In this document: positions 34,901 through 49,900 of the stretch, one piece after another | Layout of the letters: each line of letters begins with the position of its first letter | Numbering within the stretch: the first letter of the stretch is position 1 | Source of the DNA: Lichenostomus cassidix | Lineage: Eukaryota > Chordata > Aves > Passeriformes > Meliphagidae | Direction of reading: 5' to 3' | Assembly (NCBI GenBank): GCA_008360975.2 | Contig: CM039183.1 | Coordinates: 76,647,850 to 76,711,849, forward strand | DNA length: 64,000 bases | The notes under the pieces: model-generated | The model's database searches: none | The model's input: only the letters and a program-made list of their open reading frames with translations | What the model was told of the DNA's origin: nothing | Program-made: the position numbers and the translations under genes

Positions 34901-37900
34901 TTTTCAAAACATAATAACTTGTAATTGATTGTGGAGGTATGCAGACTGATAGGTATATTCAGAGAAGAAAATGGAGCTACAGAGATCCAATGTTAATGAA
35001 ATTCAGCTTAAGTAATATGAAAAAGAGATTAAAGATGAAAACCTGAGCTATTATTTGGACATTTAGACACTTTGCATTATATGTATCCTAATCAGCAATG
35101 AAAAATTATTATGATAGTTTTCACATTGGACATGCTTCTAATTATTCAGTTGTTCTCCAGTGATCCAGACTCCATATGCAAGTAAACAGATTTTTCATTA
35201 ATTATTCTGAAAGCTTGTGTTGACAACCGTGACCTTCGTGAATTTAATATTAAGACATCAGTTAGTGGAGATCCATTTATGGATCCCCTGCTAATATTAT
35301 CTGGAGATGGAACCCCTGTCATCAAATATCTCTGAAGCTATTCTGTTAAAAGTGGTTTAGATGCAGCAGTCTAGACCTTGCCTATTAGAATATTATTAGG
35401 CTTGCATGCTGTTTTGTTGTTTTGTTCTCTCTTTCCTTAAAAAAGCACTGATGTTTTGTTGACCCTGTTGACTAGAAGAAAAGCAGATGCATAACTAATA
35501 ACTCTCTGTTATACTTTCTCACTAAAATAAAACACATTTATTTTGGTTAATAGCAATATTTGCTCAACTTAGCCAAACTTCTTAAATTTCACTAATTTTA
35601 AATATCTGTGTTTTATTACTGCAGCAGTAGTTTTCCCCAGAGGTTTCTAGGGAAATGACAAGTATTTTTTTGTACATTGTCTTGACTGATATACAGTGTC
35701 AGTAATTTCATTCAGGGCTTTAACTTTTCTTCAAAAGCATTTGCTAATCCTAGATTCCAAGTGGAGCCGAACCTTTCATCCTCTGTTTTAAGAGCTATGC
35801 TGGTTTTGGTTTTGTTGTGGTGGTGTTTTTTTGAGGGTTTTTTTTTTGCTGTTGTTGTTTGGGTTTTTTTTGAGTGGTAGAACTGTGCATGTTTTCTTGG
35901 TTTCTTAGTATTGTTGTACTTTTCTATCTGTAATTTTAGATAAAAGGAAAGTATTTCCCTAAATAAAAGAGCATTATTTATCATATTATGTTATAACATA
36001 ATGTTATGTTATAACAACTTGAAATTGATTAGTTAAATTGTTCGATAGTTATTCTATAGAATATCTTGAGGAAATTTACTGGAGTAGTATCTTACATATT
36101 TTTGTAAGTGTGTGAGTTCTGAGTCTGATTCGGGTCAAAGCTTATCTGCCACCATTCTCTCGGAGCTCTGAGTTCAAAATTGTTTGACTTACCCTTGCTT
36201 AGTCTGTTGTGATTTGAAGAGTTTGTGCCTTCACTGTAGTCTTGCATGTTCTGTTCCTCATTTCCTTGTTCCGTAAGTATCAGCAGGGCACACCTCCTAG
36301 TTCTTGCTCCAGCATTTTCTCTGGAGCATGTTTGCCCCAAAAGGAAAAATGCAGTGTGAACAAATACCTCTCCCCTCCTGTTTATAAAGGCCAGTGTGTA
36401 AAGATGTGTATATTTGTATCTTAGGTTTAGAGAAATGAACTTAAAATCAAAAGATCCATGAAGCTTACTTGGCATTGGCGCTCTTTGTTGAAATATTTCC
36501 TCTGTACCAGCTATTTAGTTGTATGTAAATGCTGTATGCAAACTCACCCTGTTTTGAGGAAAACCACCTCTAAAATCATGGTGCTTTAAATTATTATTAT
36601 TAAAATAAAAGTCACTGAGTTCTGCAGCTATTCTGACTGGTTTGGTGTAAATTCTCTATATTTATTGGAACAGTTGTCACAATGGTGTATCACAAATAAT
36701 TTTAATGCTAATCTATTCATAAGCCAAAGGGCAAATTTCCCAATAGTGCCTTTTGGCTTTGTTGAGATGAAATTTATGTTGTATGTTAACAGTAGCTACA
36801 AGGTAGAGACATCTTTACAAATGTATCCAAGTTTGCAGTGCTGTGCTTCTGAAATAGTAGTTACTATCTGAACAAGGTAATTGTACCAGTATGTTCAAGG
36901 CATTGCTGTATAACTCTGCATTATCAGCTCTGAACTGTAAAATGATTATCCCAGGTGGGTAATGGCTTGTTGTAGCCCTTCATATGGACCTCATTAATAG
37001 TGTTTGTAGCAGATGCTTGTTCTAATGAGTGGAGCTGAATGTTCAGGCAGGGTAAAGTAATGAGACACCAGTTCTGAAGAAAAGACTGTTACCACTAAGA
37101 ATAATAAAAAGCTTAAAAATGTCTGTGGAATAATTCAAATCAATACAATCAAACAGGACAAGGTTTTACAATGGTAAAATGTGGCCTGCACTAAATGGAA
37201 CCTATTAAGGGGAGTAAATTATTTTCCTACATTTGTATTAACATATTTTTTATTTTTCACAACTACACACATGCAGTTTTAGTGAAAAATTATAAATATG
37301 ATCATAATACGGTAGCTGTTCAATTATGGTAAGGCAGCTATTTAAAAAAATGTAGAACAGGTAGTTCTTGGCAAAGGCTATTAAATTTGAAAAATACTCA
37401 AGCAAATTTGATGGATTGCGGGTATCTAAATATGAGTAAGTTGATGCAGAATAAAACAGCTCTTCAAGAATTGCTGCTAGTTGTCTAACGTGTTTGTAAT
37501 AAAATAGGTACATCTCTGAAGCTGGGGTTTGTTTCATGGTTAGCAAATTACATTTTAAAAGACAGGCCTGTTGCCTAAGTAATCATTTTTTATTGGTATC
37601 ATAATACAAAATAAAAATAGTAAATGTACATTTAACTATATGATAAAACTGATGAGCAATTTTTCAATTGTTTATTAGCCAGAAAAGTTTGATTTATCTC
37701 AAATATGTCAATCAATAAATCAATATCTCTAGTATTGATTTATATTGAATATTATTATTTTGATTTAGTTACTATATTATTGAACTTGTGATAGCTTCCT
37801 AGTTTTTTTTTTTTAGTTCAGCTTTTTGTCCAAATTGAAGAAAATGTCTATTTTTTTAAGAACTTCAAATTATTGGCAGTTGCAGCCTCTTCAGAAACGT

Positions 37901-40900
37901 ATTTGTGACCCTTACTTGAAGGAAATCTACTCAGTATATTTTAAGATAACATTTCATGCATCTTCTTTAAATGTGATGAAAACAAGATTGAAGTTTCACT
38001 CTGATTTCCACGGCTCAATACTTTTTCTTTTCCTATTCTTTGATCCTTTATATGATGAGATAAAGCTTACATGCATAACTTGAGAAATTGCAAATTCCTG
38101 ATATGAGAAGTTATTCAAAATTCATTTGGTCCAGAGTAAATTGTGAAAAATCATCACTGCTAAAGAGCAACTCTTAAAAAAAAAAGGGGAAACTTGATAA
38201 ACAGGTGTTTGTCTTGGAAATTAGGAGGTAAAAGATACTAGCCCAAAATTAGGTGGCAAGGAAGCAAAATGGTTGCCTGTCTGTAAAGGATTAAAGAAAA
38301 GACAGTTGAATGGCTTCATGGAAAAACTATTATGCCTGAGAGAGAGGAGAGAAAGTTGAGATAATAATGAGAATGAAGGAGGACAGAGACGATTGGAGAG
38401 TAGTACTAATCCAATTAAACCCCAAATCTATACACTTGAGAACTCATCATTAAGAACAAGAGACCAGCCTGTCGTGAAAGCAGATCTGGAGAATGGAAAG
38501 CTTGTCTCCTGGGAGCAGAGATATTAATGTGGAGTTGAACTTGAAGGAGACTATTGGGAATGAGAAAGAAACCATAGATTAATTTTCAGATTATACAAAT
38601 TACATGACCAGATTCTCATGGATGTGGAATTTTATGCCAAGTAGTGGAAAGTGCCTGAGGTAGAGGTTTGCACAATTGTTAGTGCATTCTTCCCTAATTT
38701 AGAGGAGAGGGACCAAAATGTAGTGTATTGAGATTTTCCGACATCTTCAGAAATGGTGTTAGCAGGAAAGTTAGGGGCTGTTAATCACAACAAAGCTTTT
38801 ATCAGTAAATGAGCTTTTCTCAAGGTATGGATACTCCCTTTCTGGACACCTTACCTTCTGACCCAGATAGCTAGTGAAAAAGTAAATTATTATAAGTTGT
38901 GTTTTGACTGTCCTGTCATTGAGTCATGTTTAGGGTTAATACATGTTTATGGTCTTGGGGTAAGGAAGGAATGTTGGCCTCCTGATCATAGATAGGGTGA
39001 AAACCCACCTGAGAATCATCTGGCTGCTTTTAAACCACACCTTCCTTTCCTTTTTCTTCTTCCTCTCCCCACTTATCTTAAGACATAGACTTAAATATTA
39101 ATCAGTTTTGCACCGTTAGTTGGTAGTTCTTTAAATCCCTTCCTCTGTGGCTGTGGCATGTTTCAGTGGTGTGAAATTTTAAAGGACAGAAATATTCCAG
39201 GGTTGGGCATGTGCTGAATAGACTTTTCAGGACCAAATGGATTTTTTTATAGGAGTGACAGGTTTTGTGAACAACTGGGCTTAACCCAAGTTATTTGATT
39301 CCAAGTTAAATGAGCTTGATTCAATTGAGCTTATGTAACTATCAGCAATGGGCAAAGCCTCAGCTGGTAATTATATATCATTTGTGTGTGTAGGACAGCC
39401 ATTCTTCAGATATTTGTATTATTTTCATTGAATGTCTCAAAGAAGTAGTTGTAAGGGGTTTTTTCTATTATTATTTGCATGATATTGTCAAAATGGAATG
39501 GCATTTGAAGAAGAGATTTGGAACCAAAAGGCTTACTTCAAAGATTAAAGTGGCTGTTGCTGGTCCAGTCTTCCACTCTCTGCACTGTGTTTTTATGCTG
39601 TGTTTTTAAGGTCATAGGGAAAAAAATGCAGTTTTTGTTTACATGGTATAGTCCCTTGTGGTTCTTCTTCATAAGTTATTTTAACTTTTCTTTAGGGGAA
39701 AACAAGCTCACCCATTTTTAAACTAGTTCTGTACACTACCTCTATAAATGGAAGAATTTTGGTTGAGAATGAGGCTGCAATCCATGTGGAATTTGTTTCA
39801 CTGACTTTTTTTTGAATAATGTACTTAACTGGAGATACAATATATGTTGTCTGCAAACTAAAGTTGTGGAAGTTATTGAAATGGTTGCAGTAAAGCTTTT
39901 ATTGCCTTCCAGACAAGATTAAAGGCTCTAAATAAACAGCTTTTATAAACTACAGTACTAGTAGTTGTTAGGAATCTACAGTTTAACTTTGAAGTGTGTA
40001 ATTATAACATAAAGTCAGAAGCTTCTGCAAAAGTATATAAAGGTCATATAAATGGTTCAGAATTAAAATATATAAACTGCCATTCTAATGATTGCTGAAA
40101 AGAACAATTCATAGATGTTAAGCACTCTAAATAGCATTCCTCTTAATTTTTGAAAAGCAGATGCCTAATTCATGGTTTTATTTTGTGTGTTTAGGTAGGA
40201 GAGGAAGAGGAGAGGGGGTGGGGAGGCAGGGATGATGTGTTTTGACACTAGAAATTTGGAGGTTTAGGAGGTGAGATGTGAGTTGTTGCTCACTCTGTAT
40301 TTTAATAATTGTCTTGTATAATTGTGTTGGGCAGTAAATTTAGGATTACAAGACTAATACTGGCCTGTTTTCTACAGCATTAGAACCCATTAATATTGTA
40401 AGTGTACTTGAGTTTTCATTTGAGAGTGTAAAAATAAAACTTTGATAAATTGAGTTTGAATTAAGGGCACTTCTGGTTTGTTTAGCATGTCCCGTGTTTC
40501 TAGGTAAAGAGATGCTAGCTCAGGGCAAGGAAACTCTAGTACAAGGTGGCCTCATTATCTCCAGCTGTTGCAATGTTGTCCTTGTTTCCTGTTATCCCTA
40601 CTGTACAGGCAATGAGAGCATGTCTAGACTTGGGCTAGCAGACTTTGACAGCAGGAAAGGAGCTGTCAGATTTTGATAGCTAGACTTTTGGGCATCACTA
40701 GGTAACTCATTGGTTTTGTTTAACTATTAATTTTGAACCAGGAAAGATCTCTCTCGCTGACTGTAAGTCAAATGAGGCAGCACAGAATGTCTGTTAGACT
40801 AATATATAGAACCACTGGATATAAAAATGTCTGCTTTTGTGTTTGGTTTTTTTGCAGGGGCTGGTGATGGTGTATTTATGTATTTATTACTAAGGCACAT

Positions 40901-43900
40901 CTGTATCACTTTGTTGCTTCTTCATCTCCTGGAATCTTCCTTTTACATTCATTGAGTCAATACAGAAGAATGAATACATGATAGGTGTGACAGAACGTAT
41001 AATCCCTTGTCTGGATCCAAATGGACTAGAATGGCCAAAGAAAGTGTTCTTACTCATTTATATGGGCTTGGAACACTGTCAGGACTCTGAAAAGAAGTGT
41101 TAGAAGAAATCTCTTGGTTTTGTGTCCTGTCCTTAAGTGGTTAAGGGACACTGCTGATGTGATACTGTACAGAGAGTGTATTCTGTGAAGCAGCAGACCT
41201 GATATTTCACAGTTCTGAAGCCTCTTGACAACACAAAGTTTTATGGTCACAGTTCTGGGCTCTTTGAAAAATGCTACCTAACTGATTATTCATGTGTAAC
41301 TATTTGAGTATTTGGACAGATTGTCTTCTAAGCAAGCTCTTTTGTTTATTTATAAATAGTTAATGTATTAAAATGCCTATTATGTAGCTTGTGTTATGAA
41401 TACTAATCTTAGAATATTCAGCTGTAGTCCCAAAATGTTCTAATAAGATCCACATAAAGGGTGTGCCTGCATGTATATCTGATTTTTGAGCAATCAGTAT
41501 CAGTGATTACTGGTTTATTTATATATTTATTTTCCTTTCTCCCAGACCACTTTTAGTAGTGGAACAGTACATTCTGTGCTGCTGGTTCTCCTGGAGGGGA
41601 TTACAGACACTTCCATGAAGCGTAACAGCTTAAGCTCAGTCAGGGAAGAATGACATTGAGCCTGTGAAGTTGAACTATACAGATATCTAGGGCATCCCTT
41701 TCTCTTGGAGCTGATCTATTCTGTGAGCACAAATGGCAGTTGTGTTCCTGCTGTGGCTTGTGCTGGCAATGCAGACAGAATTGACCCAGAATATGCTCTG
41801 GCATAAATCAGTTCCCAGTTAAGGGTATCTCCTTTTTCAAAGCTGTATTAGTCTTTTTGTCACTGCTCTGTTATGGCCCTTCAGGAGAGACATTATGATT
41901 GCATGGGGAAAGAAGGGATGTAACTACTTGTCATCTAATGCTAAATTAATTTTTATTCTTTCTTATATATATGTTTTTTAAGCCTGTTGCTTCAGGCATG
42001 AATTTTGCCCTAAATCTCCAAGATATTTTCAGACAAAGGTTTGTGGAGAGAGATGAAGTTCAAGTAAGCTTGAAGCTCTATTTGCAATAAATAATGAAGA
42101 TAATACTAATAATAATAACAACAACAGTGACAACGGTAAAAATTGCGAAACAATTCCAGAGTTCAGTCAAGCTTGAGATATAGTTTGTTCCATTGATCTT
42201 ACAGCTTTAGAAAAAAGTAATCAGAACATTATACCATGCAGTTGTTTTTCAACAGTGTTTCTGTTGCTAATTTGGAAGTGCACTTAGCATCATTAAAATT
42301 TGGGTGAAACAAAGAGAATGTAGTATTTTAAATCAATTTGTTAGTATACAGATTGTTACTGGATCATATGTTTTCTAGCTTGTTAACAATTCTTCTGTTT
42401 TACATCAGATAAAACGTCATAATGCACTGTAAGAGCTTGTCAATATATAGTAGTTGTAGTTTAATTTACCCTTTGTTGTAGGTCAAATAATGATTACAAG
42501 ACAACTTCAAATTTAACCCATAAGGTTTAATATCCTTCTAAAAATAAAGTAACAAAACCCCCACAGCACTCTAACTTAATTAAAACCCTGGAAGACAGAC
42601 AAGAAAAGCACTGTAACTGGATAGTCTCTTTTAACCTTGCTAAATTCTTGGTTTTAACAGCAGTTTCACAGTCTAATAATACTTTAGATAGAAAATGTAG
42701 TTTTACATTGGTTTTGAATTTGTCATCCGTTAAATTAATTAAAGCATCTTTATCTTTGCTGTGTAAAACAGGAAAAGCTGAAGTTTGAGCTGAGTTTAAA
42801 CTGTGATACTTTATTAGGAGAAATTATACTTGTTTCCACACTTCTTACGCATTTTTCCATGGTCCTTAGTGTTGCTGTTGTCTCCTTTATTCGAAAACTG
42901 ACTTCTTTATTAATGCTGGTGCACACTGTATCCTGGGTGAGGGTATACCATAAAGTTATATAAAGATGCAACATTATTTCTGTATTTTACACTACTCTGT
43001 TAGTTATCTGACCTAATTACTTGTTCAATGATTTTTTGTTTTGGTTTGGTTTTTTGATTGGTTGGCTGCAGCTGCAGTCCTGTGCTCTCACTGACCACTA
43101 AAAATAGCTGCTATATGAGCTTTCTCAGCCGACAGCTTATTTAGAACCTTTTAAATTGGGGAAGTGTGGTTACGTCTCTTCACCTCCTGGCTGTGAAGGA
43201 ACCCCTTTGGATATCCCCTTTGGATATCAAAACTTGCAGTGTTTGTTGCTCTGGTTTTGGCTGTGCTGAAGACTTCTGTAGTAAACATAATCTACAGATC
43301 CACTGCCTCACTTTTGGTGATGTTCAGGGCCATAACAGTCACAAAATATCTCTTCTGGAGCTATGTTGTCAAGGGGAGAAAATGCAAAGGGAAACCTGTA
43401 TAGAGAGTTTAAAGGAGAGTGGTGGCAGGCAAGAATGAGATTTTGATGCTGAGTTAGCTAACAGTGGAGGAGACTGAGTTGTAAAAATCATGGAGACTGA
43501 ATACATGTATGAGCTGTGTAGTATCTCTTAACCTACAGTGGTGACTTGCACAAGCTTACTTCATTATGTGGAATACCACCTTAACAAGTCTTGTGGAAAT
43601 GCAGGTCTTTGTCTGAAATAAGCAGGGCAAATTGATAAAGATTAATTAATGCCTGGACGTATTATTATGGACGTAACATGTAGATGTGACACTTAGGGAC
43701 ATGGTTTAGTGGTGGACTTGGCAGTGTTAAGTTTACATTTGGTTTCAATCATCCTAAAGGTCTTTTCCACCTGAAATGATGATATGAATATCAAAATTAA
43801 GCACAGCCCTTCCGTTGTGATGTATGAGGTGATCAATAAGACAAGAAAATAATTTTTTTCTGTACTAGCATTGAGTCAGGGCAGCACTATCTTGAACTAG

Positions 43901-46900
43901 TGATTCAGAACATAAAGGCTTGATGTTGAAAACCTTCTGATTTCTCATGAAATTGGATGTTGGTGTAGCAGATGAAGTAGGATAACTTTCCTGACTGTAA
44001 CATGAGTATTAGAAAGCATTCATTTTGTTTAGGAAAGATGCAAAATAAAACATGAGGAATAACATTTTATTTTCCTAATAACTGAAGGATAAAAAATTGT
44101 TACAGAGTTCAGGTTTTTGAAAAATCACTACAGGATTGTTAAAGAAAACTTGTGCATTACTGCTGAATCTGCTGCCAATGTCCAGCCTGATCAGAGTTGT
44201 CACTATGAGCACACTTGAACATCTAATGCAAGCTGAGTGTCTTGACCTACATAACAAGAGTTTAACCAAGCATTTTTGAAGCATAGGGAACTGGTCATTT
44301 CACCCCAAGGAGACACTTTATAACTGTGAAAGTTAACCAGAAGCTGAATTCTAACCTCTTATGAGGGTGGAGAATTTTAATGGGTGACAAATCCAGGTGC
44401 TTCTGAGTGTAGTAAGAGATATACAAGATAGATTTGTGTACTAAACAAGAGCCTAGTAACGGTATTTTAATACTGAGGGAAAAAGAAGTCTTGATTATAG
44501 AAGATAAGTTTGGATCATTCATTCAAAGGCTTTGCTTTAAATTTAAATAATTATGATTTTAATGAGAGATAAAAATAGATAAATGCAGGTTTTCTCTTTA
44601 TTAAATGACAGATTTGGTTACCCTAAGGACAGTAGTTAAAAGAATTACAGACTGAGGAACACAGTCTGCAATACAGATGGGGAATGGCATTTCCTCTGAG
44701 TTTGTGTGAGGGAGAAATTGGGGTTTTGACCTAGGAAGACTGGTATATCTCATGCTTCAGGACTTTGACAAAATTTTGATTTATTACAGAGAGTGAGGCT
44801 AAGAAGATTACTAGAATTCTAATATAGGTAAAGAACAGATTGAAAGAAAATAGCAGTGGATGGTTTTGAAAGAAAATGCATAAAAAGCCACAAGTGGAGA
44901 TTCTGAATATTAATTTTGTGTTACCATTAAGTATTTTGAAACAGAATCCAAGTATGTTCTGATAAACAAATGAGGGAGATCAGCCACTGAATTCACTGAG
45001 GAGCAGAATAATAAAACTGGAAGGATATTTAGTTGTAGAAAATGCAAGGTCATGAATGAGAAATTTTGGACCTGGAGGCTGTTAATTCGAAAGGACTGTC
45101 AGTCACAATCTAAGAGATTTTTTGGTTTAAAATGCTGTGGAGACTGTTGATGGCATACTTTAACCTGGAAATATGCAAGAGAAATACAAAGTGTTGGTAT
45201 ACTCAGAGCAGACTAACTTCCAAAGGTCTATATGTGTGGACTTAAAAAAATTATTTGGAATTTAGACTGTCATATACATACTTCTACAGCAGCTTATGCA
45301 TGTAGCAAGCAGTGTTTCTTGCTGGCTGGTATGCTGTGTACTCATGCAAATGACAACACGTGTATAAGTATGGAGAAGATATTCGTGACAAAACTGTCAG
45401 TGTGCTGATTAAAAAGACATTGTTTTCCTTTTTTTACATGTTGAAAATAATATTATAAGTCTTCTTGTAAGTCTCGGTGTTAGTGTCCCTGTATCCAGGC
45501 TTTGTCATCCTTGAGGAGACATTGTTTGAAGCAGGAACTATTGCCAGCAGCAATTAATAGAAGAAAGCAAGCTGAGCCTTCCCCATTTATCTGGATTTTA
45601 GGGTGTTCTGCTCCGTGTGCCACAGGCCAGCTTCCAACTCTTGTAATTTAAATTTACTCTAAATCCAGCACAGTCTGGATTCGGGTCAGGACATGGAGCT
45701 GCAGCAGCTTAGTGACACAGATAGATGATCTCCTACTGTCAGTGGATAAAGGGCAGTCATTAATTTTCATTCTCCTGGCCTTTTCCTCAGTGTTTGATGC
45801 ATCTGGCCAGAAGCTGACACTTTCTTGCCAGGAGGGAGTGGCGGGGTCCAAAGTAAAGCACTCGTGTGACTTGGCCTCGTCTTAGGTGATCAATCTACAG
45901 AGTGGCGACACGCTTGTGGTTTTGAAGCGTTGCCAATCATAAAAGGAAATTAAGAAATTGAAAATCATATCTGCAACAGGATTTCGTTGTTGCCTCTGCG
46001 TCAGCGAGCATATTAGTGATGCTAATTGCTATTCGGATTTGGGTATTGCTTATTTGTGTGGGAGGGCAGCACTTTCACAAGACTGAATTCTAGGCTGTGT
46101 AATGAACTCCCTTGGGAAGGGAGGGCTGCTGTGTATTTTGTGCTTAGAGTTGATGATGGAATTTCTTATATTTTGCATTCTTGAATGTGATAATACAGAC
46201 ACAGGCATATTTAAAAAGGAAAATGAAAAAAAGCAGCAACAGCAGCACTGTGTCGGAATAAATAATCTTCTTTGATATAGCCTGTCTAAAGAAATACTGC
46301 AGGGCTCCTAGAGCAGCTGAATATTTAAGCTTCCTTTGAAACAATGTTTCTAATCCATTTGCTACTTGTGGATTTTATTTCAGAAAATTACTTGTGTGTT
46401 AAACTGAGAGGATAGGATCTTAAAGTTTGAAGAATCTGTGCTATATATTATACTTAAGGTTTTAAAACTCCTATGAAGCACAAAATTAACATATGTAACC
46501 TTGTTGCTGGGATGGTTGCTGTGATTTTGCCTGAGAGAAACAAGTAAAACATAGATAAATCACATCACAAAATTGAAGTTAGAGGTAAAGCTTCTGTGAA
46601 CTTCTAGGCAATCAGTTTTGTGGTAAATATGTTTTGGCAAGGACTACATCATGTGTAGTGAGGTACTGTGTTGGGGGAGTATTTTCAAGTTCAGTTTTGT
46701 GAATCCTAATAATTTGGAAAAGAGGGCAGAAGCCACAGTGGGTTCTAGTGGGTACAGTACTGGATCTGGAGCTTGGGAAATGCAGTTCTGTTCTTCTTCT
46801 TTTTTAATCTCAATGAATGTAGGCTAAGGGACACCAAGTAATTTGCTGTATTTTGCATTAATTAATATTTTCCTGAAATGTACTTTCAAATTTAGTGATG

Positions 46901-49900
46901 AAAAGTGCTAAACATCCACATAAAGGAGAAACGTCAGTTTTTAACTAAGAATTTTCTCTGTAGCTTGTGTCAACTTAAAAATTGTGTAAAAACCAAAAAT
47001 GTACCACCACCACCAAAACCAGCTCAGCTGAAAATTGAAGTGTAATAAAATCATTCTATTAGCTTGTATTTGGGGCCCAGCTGATGTGGACTGCACCATA
47101 CAGGATATATGTGGAGGCAAATGAGCCTTTGATACAGTTGCCTTTATTTGGGTATGCTAAAAATGACTTCTGAAGAGAAATATTTGTCTGATGGTTGACA
47201 TTTTTTAAAGTTTAAAGATTAAAGTTACTAATACTCTGGTAGGTGATTTGGAGATCTGTTTGTCTAATGCCAAGAGCTGTCACTCTGCTAATGAAATTTG
47301 CATCCTATTTCCTGAATTATTGTGTTAATACTAATGTCTAATTAGAATTAATAACGGACCTTGCCTTGGGATCAAAAGTGAATGAAAAGTAGCTTCTAAT
47401 GAAACTTTGGATTTTACCATTTCTATGACTAGATATTTCATCTGCTTGTGAGATTAATCTGTGTGGACACTGTGCCCCTCTATTCTTGAACTCATTTGTC
47501 AGAACTTCTGTTTCAGGGGAAGCTGACTGTTCTGTAGTGGTTGCACTGACAGTTTTGAGAGACGATGTTTGTAGCTCAAACACTATTCTCTACTTCCATG
47601 TAGAGTTTTCAAAGGTGAACGAGCAGTTCTGTTATTGGTCTTGTTGCTGCTCTGCCTTTGTTCGTTTATTCACTTGTCTGGTTTTACATTCAGATTGAAC
47701 CATCTGATGTAGGACCATGTCATCTTGTGTACTTGCCCAGAATCTAAAACAATGGAGCCTGGTTACTAATTGGAGCTTTTGGGTGCTCACACAATAGAGA
47801 TAGTTAGTAATAAATGTACAGCTGTAATAGTAAGTAGTGTTCACAGTGGGTAGTGCAGTGTATGACAGTTAAGCTCCTGTGTTCTGTCTCTAGTGAATGT
47901 ATTTGAGAAATCATTGCTCTTCTTTCTTTGCCTTTGTGGTGTTGCCCAGAGGCGTGTTCTCTATTCTGGTGTAAGTGCTTATCTGCTGATACCTTAATTA
48001 ACTTCTTAAAATATAAATGGCCAGGGTACATCAAAATAATATTCAGAAATGTACTACTGATCAGCAGTCTACAAGACTTCTCCACGAATGCTCGTAGTGT
48101 CATCTGGAGAAGACTTTAGGCCTGACATTAAGCACATGAATTTAAGCTTTTTTGAGTGAAACAAGCAAACAAAAAACCTCAACCCACCAACCAGCCCAAA
48201 CCCCTCATTAACTGATGAATTCAGTTTCACCAAAATGTCAGCATGGTTACTTATCATTTTGCTTCTTGCACATTTTCAATTATTAGCTGCTTATAGAACA
48301 CTTCTCTTTGTCAGTCCATCCTTCAAATTTCTTCTGTCTTATGTTGGTAGTAAGTAGAATTTTGACCAATTCTGTTGTTTAGATCACATTCAGAGTTTTA
48401 TTTCATTAGTTTATTAAAGTGGGAGGGTGGAGGAGTTTTTAGCCATTCAGCTAAAAAAACCTCAAGCAAAACACTTTCAAAATGAGACATATCTGGATCA
48501 GTTTTAATGTCTTTCTCAAGAAGAGAACTTGTTCAGATTCTAAGTTAGACAGATATATTATCATAAGACCCAGACAAATGGGTCTACGTGAAAGTAATTT
48601 ACTGTCCTGAGACCAAATTTTTTTCTGTCTTCAAAATCAGTGCATGCTGTTTCTCAATATCTCTCTAAAGTTAAATACAGAATCATAGAAATCATAGGAA
48701 CATAGAATGGTTTGAATTGGAAGGGACCATAAAGATCATCTAGTTAGGAAGGAAGAGAGCAGATAGGTATGCTTGCCCAAAACTGTTTTTCCATACAGAA
48801 TGCCAGTGAAAAGTCTCCATGGGCTTTAAGAGGTCTATTACGCGGACTCAGTTGAAGAATTATAGCCCAGCAGTGTTTGTCCATGTGAAAGGAGTATTTA
48901 AATTGTGGCTTGGTTTAGCTCCTGTAGCAACTAAGCTCACACATTGATTTGCTCTCTGTTGCCTGTAGCAGGATGGGGAAGAGAATCAGAAGGGTAAAAG
49001 TGAGAAAGCTCAAGGGTTGAGATAAATATAAGGAAAAATAAGGAATTGATTTACTATTTCCTACTGGCAGGCAAGAATTTAGCCATTTCCCGGAAAGCTG
49101 GGATCTTGCATTCACAGTGGTGACTTGGGAAGACAAACACCATAACTCCAAACGTCCTCCTTCCTCCTCCTCCCATCTTTTGTTGCTGAGAACATTATCA
49201 TATGGTCTGGGATATCCCTTTGGTCAGTTTACAGGTTTAAACTTTTAAATGTAAAAAAATACTTTAAATTTTTTTTTATAGTATCTGTCATGATTGCTTG
49301 TTTTTAACACTTAATATGAAACAAAATAATAGAGCTTTTGAGGATATACCTGTAATAATAACATTTTAACATTGCCTTCGCAGGTACATGATGCTGATTG
49401 ATGGCAAGAATGAAGTTTATATGATCGATAGAGACAATTCCATTTTTCATGTATCTAACCTGGAATTTCCGTTCCGTAAAGATCTTCGCACACATCTAAC
49501 AAACACTCTTCTAGATGGGGTAAGAAGCATCTTGTGTAATTGTTATAACAATTTCAGTGCTGTTTGCTTTTGTTCATAAACAGGGCTAAATTTTTAGGGC
49601 TGGATTGGTGAACCATAAGATTTCAGAAGGAATATAGATTCAGTCACTGGGTGAATGTGAGAATCTCATTTTTTTAAGAAGTTACTTACCTACAGAATAG
49701 CATTGATGACTGCTCTGGGGGGAGCTGTTTGTCTTTGAAATAAATCAAGGTATGGAGATGACATTCTCTGAATATGAGAAAAGGCTTGAAGAGAATCTAC
49801 AAAAATTACTGCAAAACCTCATCTCTTGCTACGGCTTTGTATTTTGAGACAATAAATATGGTCAACTTCATACAGCTTATGGAAATACTTCTAAAATTTG

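Larger units (their letters stand above)
33543..49383 (+). other. RNGTT intron 8 (15.8 kb)
   Basis: The longest intron in the window, AT-rich, with no recognised gene. Items seen: T/G-rich low-complexity sequence (35800-35880), a small perfect palindrome (35985-36002), a purine-rich stretch (about 38165-38600) and a pyrimidine tract (about 39038-39080), a CR1 tail (43678-43790), a CpG-retaining candidate regulatory island (45590-46060), and a CR1 tail plus LTR composite near exon 9 (48675-49229). Confidence 0.85.

Noticed and set aside
36092..36475. 127-codon antisense ORF in intron 8 with a donor-like ggtaagt on the - strand
   Set aside because: No recognisable protein and no partner exons. 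A retroelement remnant is possible but unsupported.
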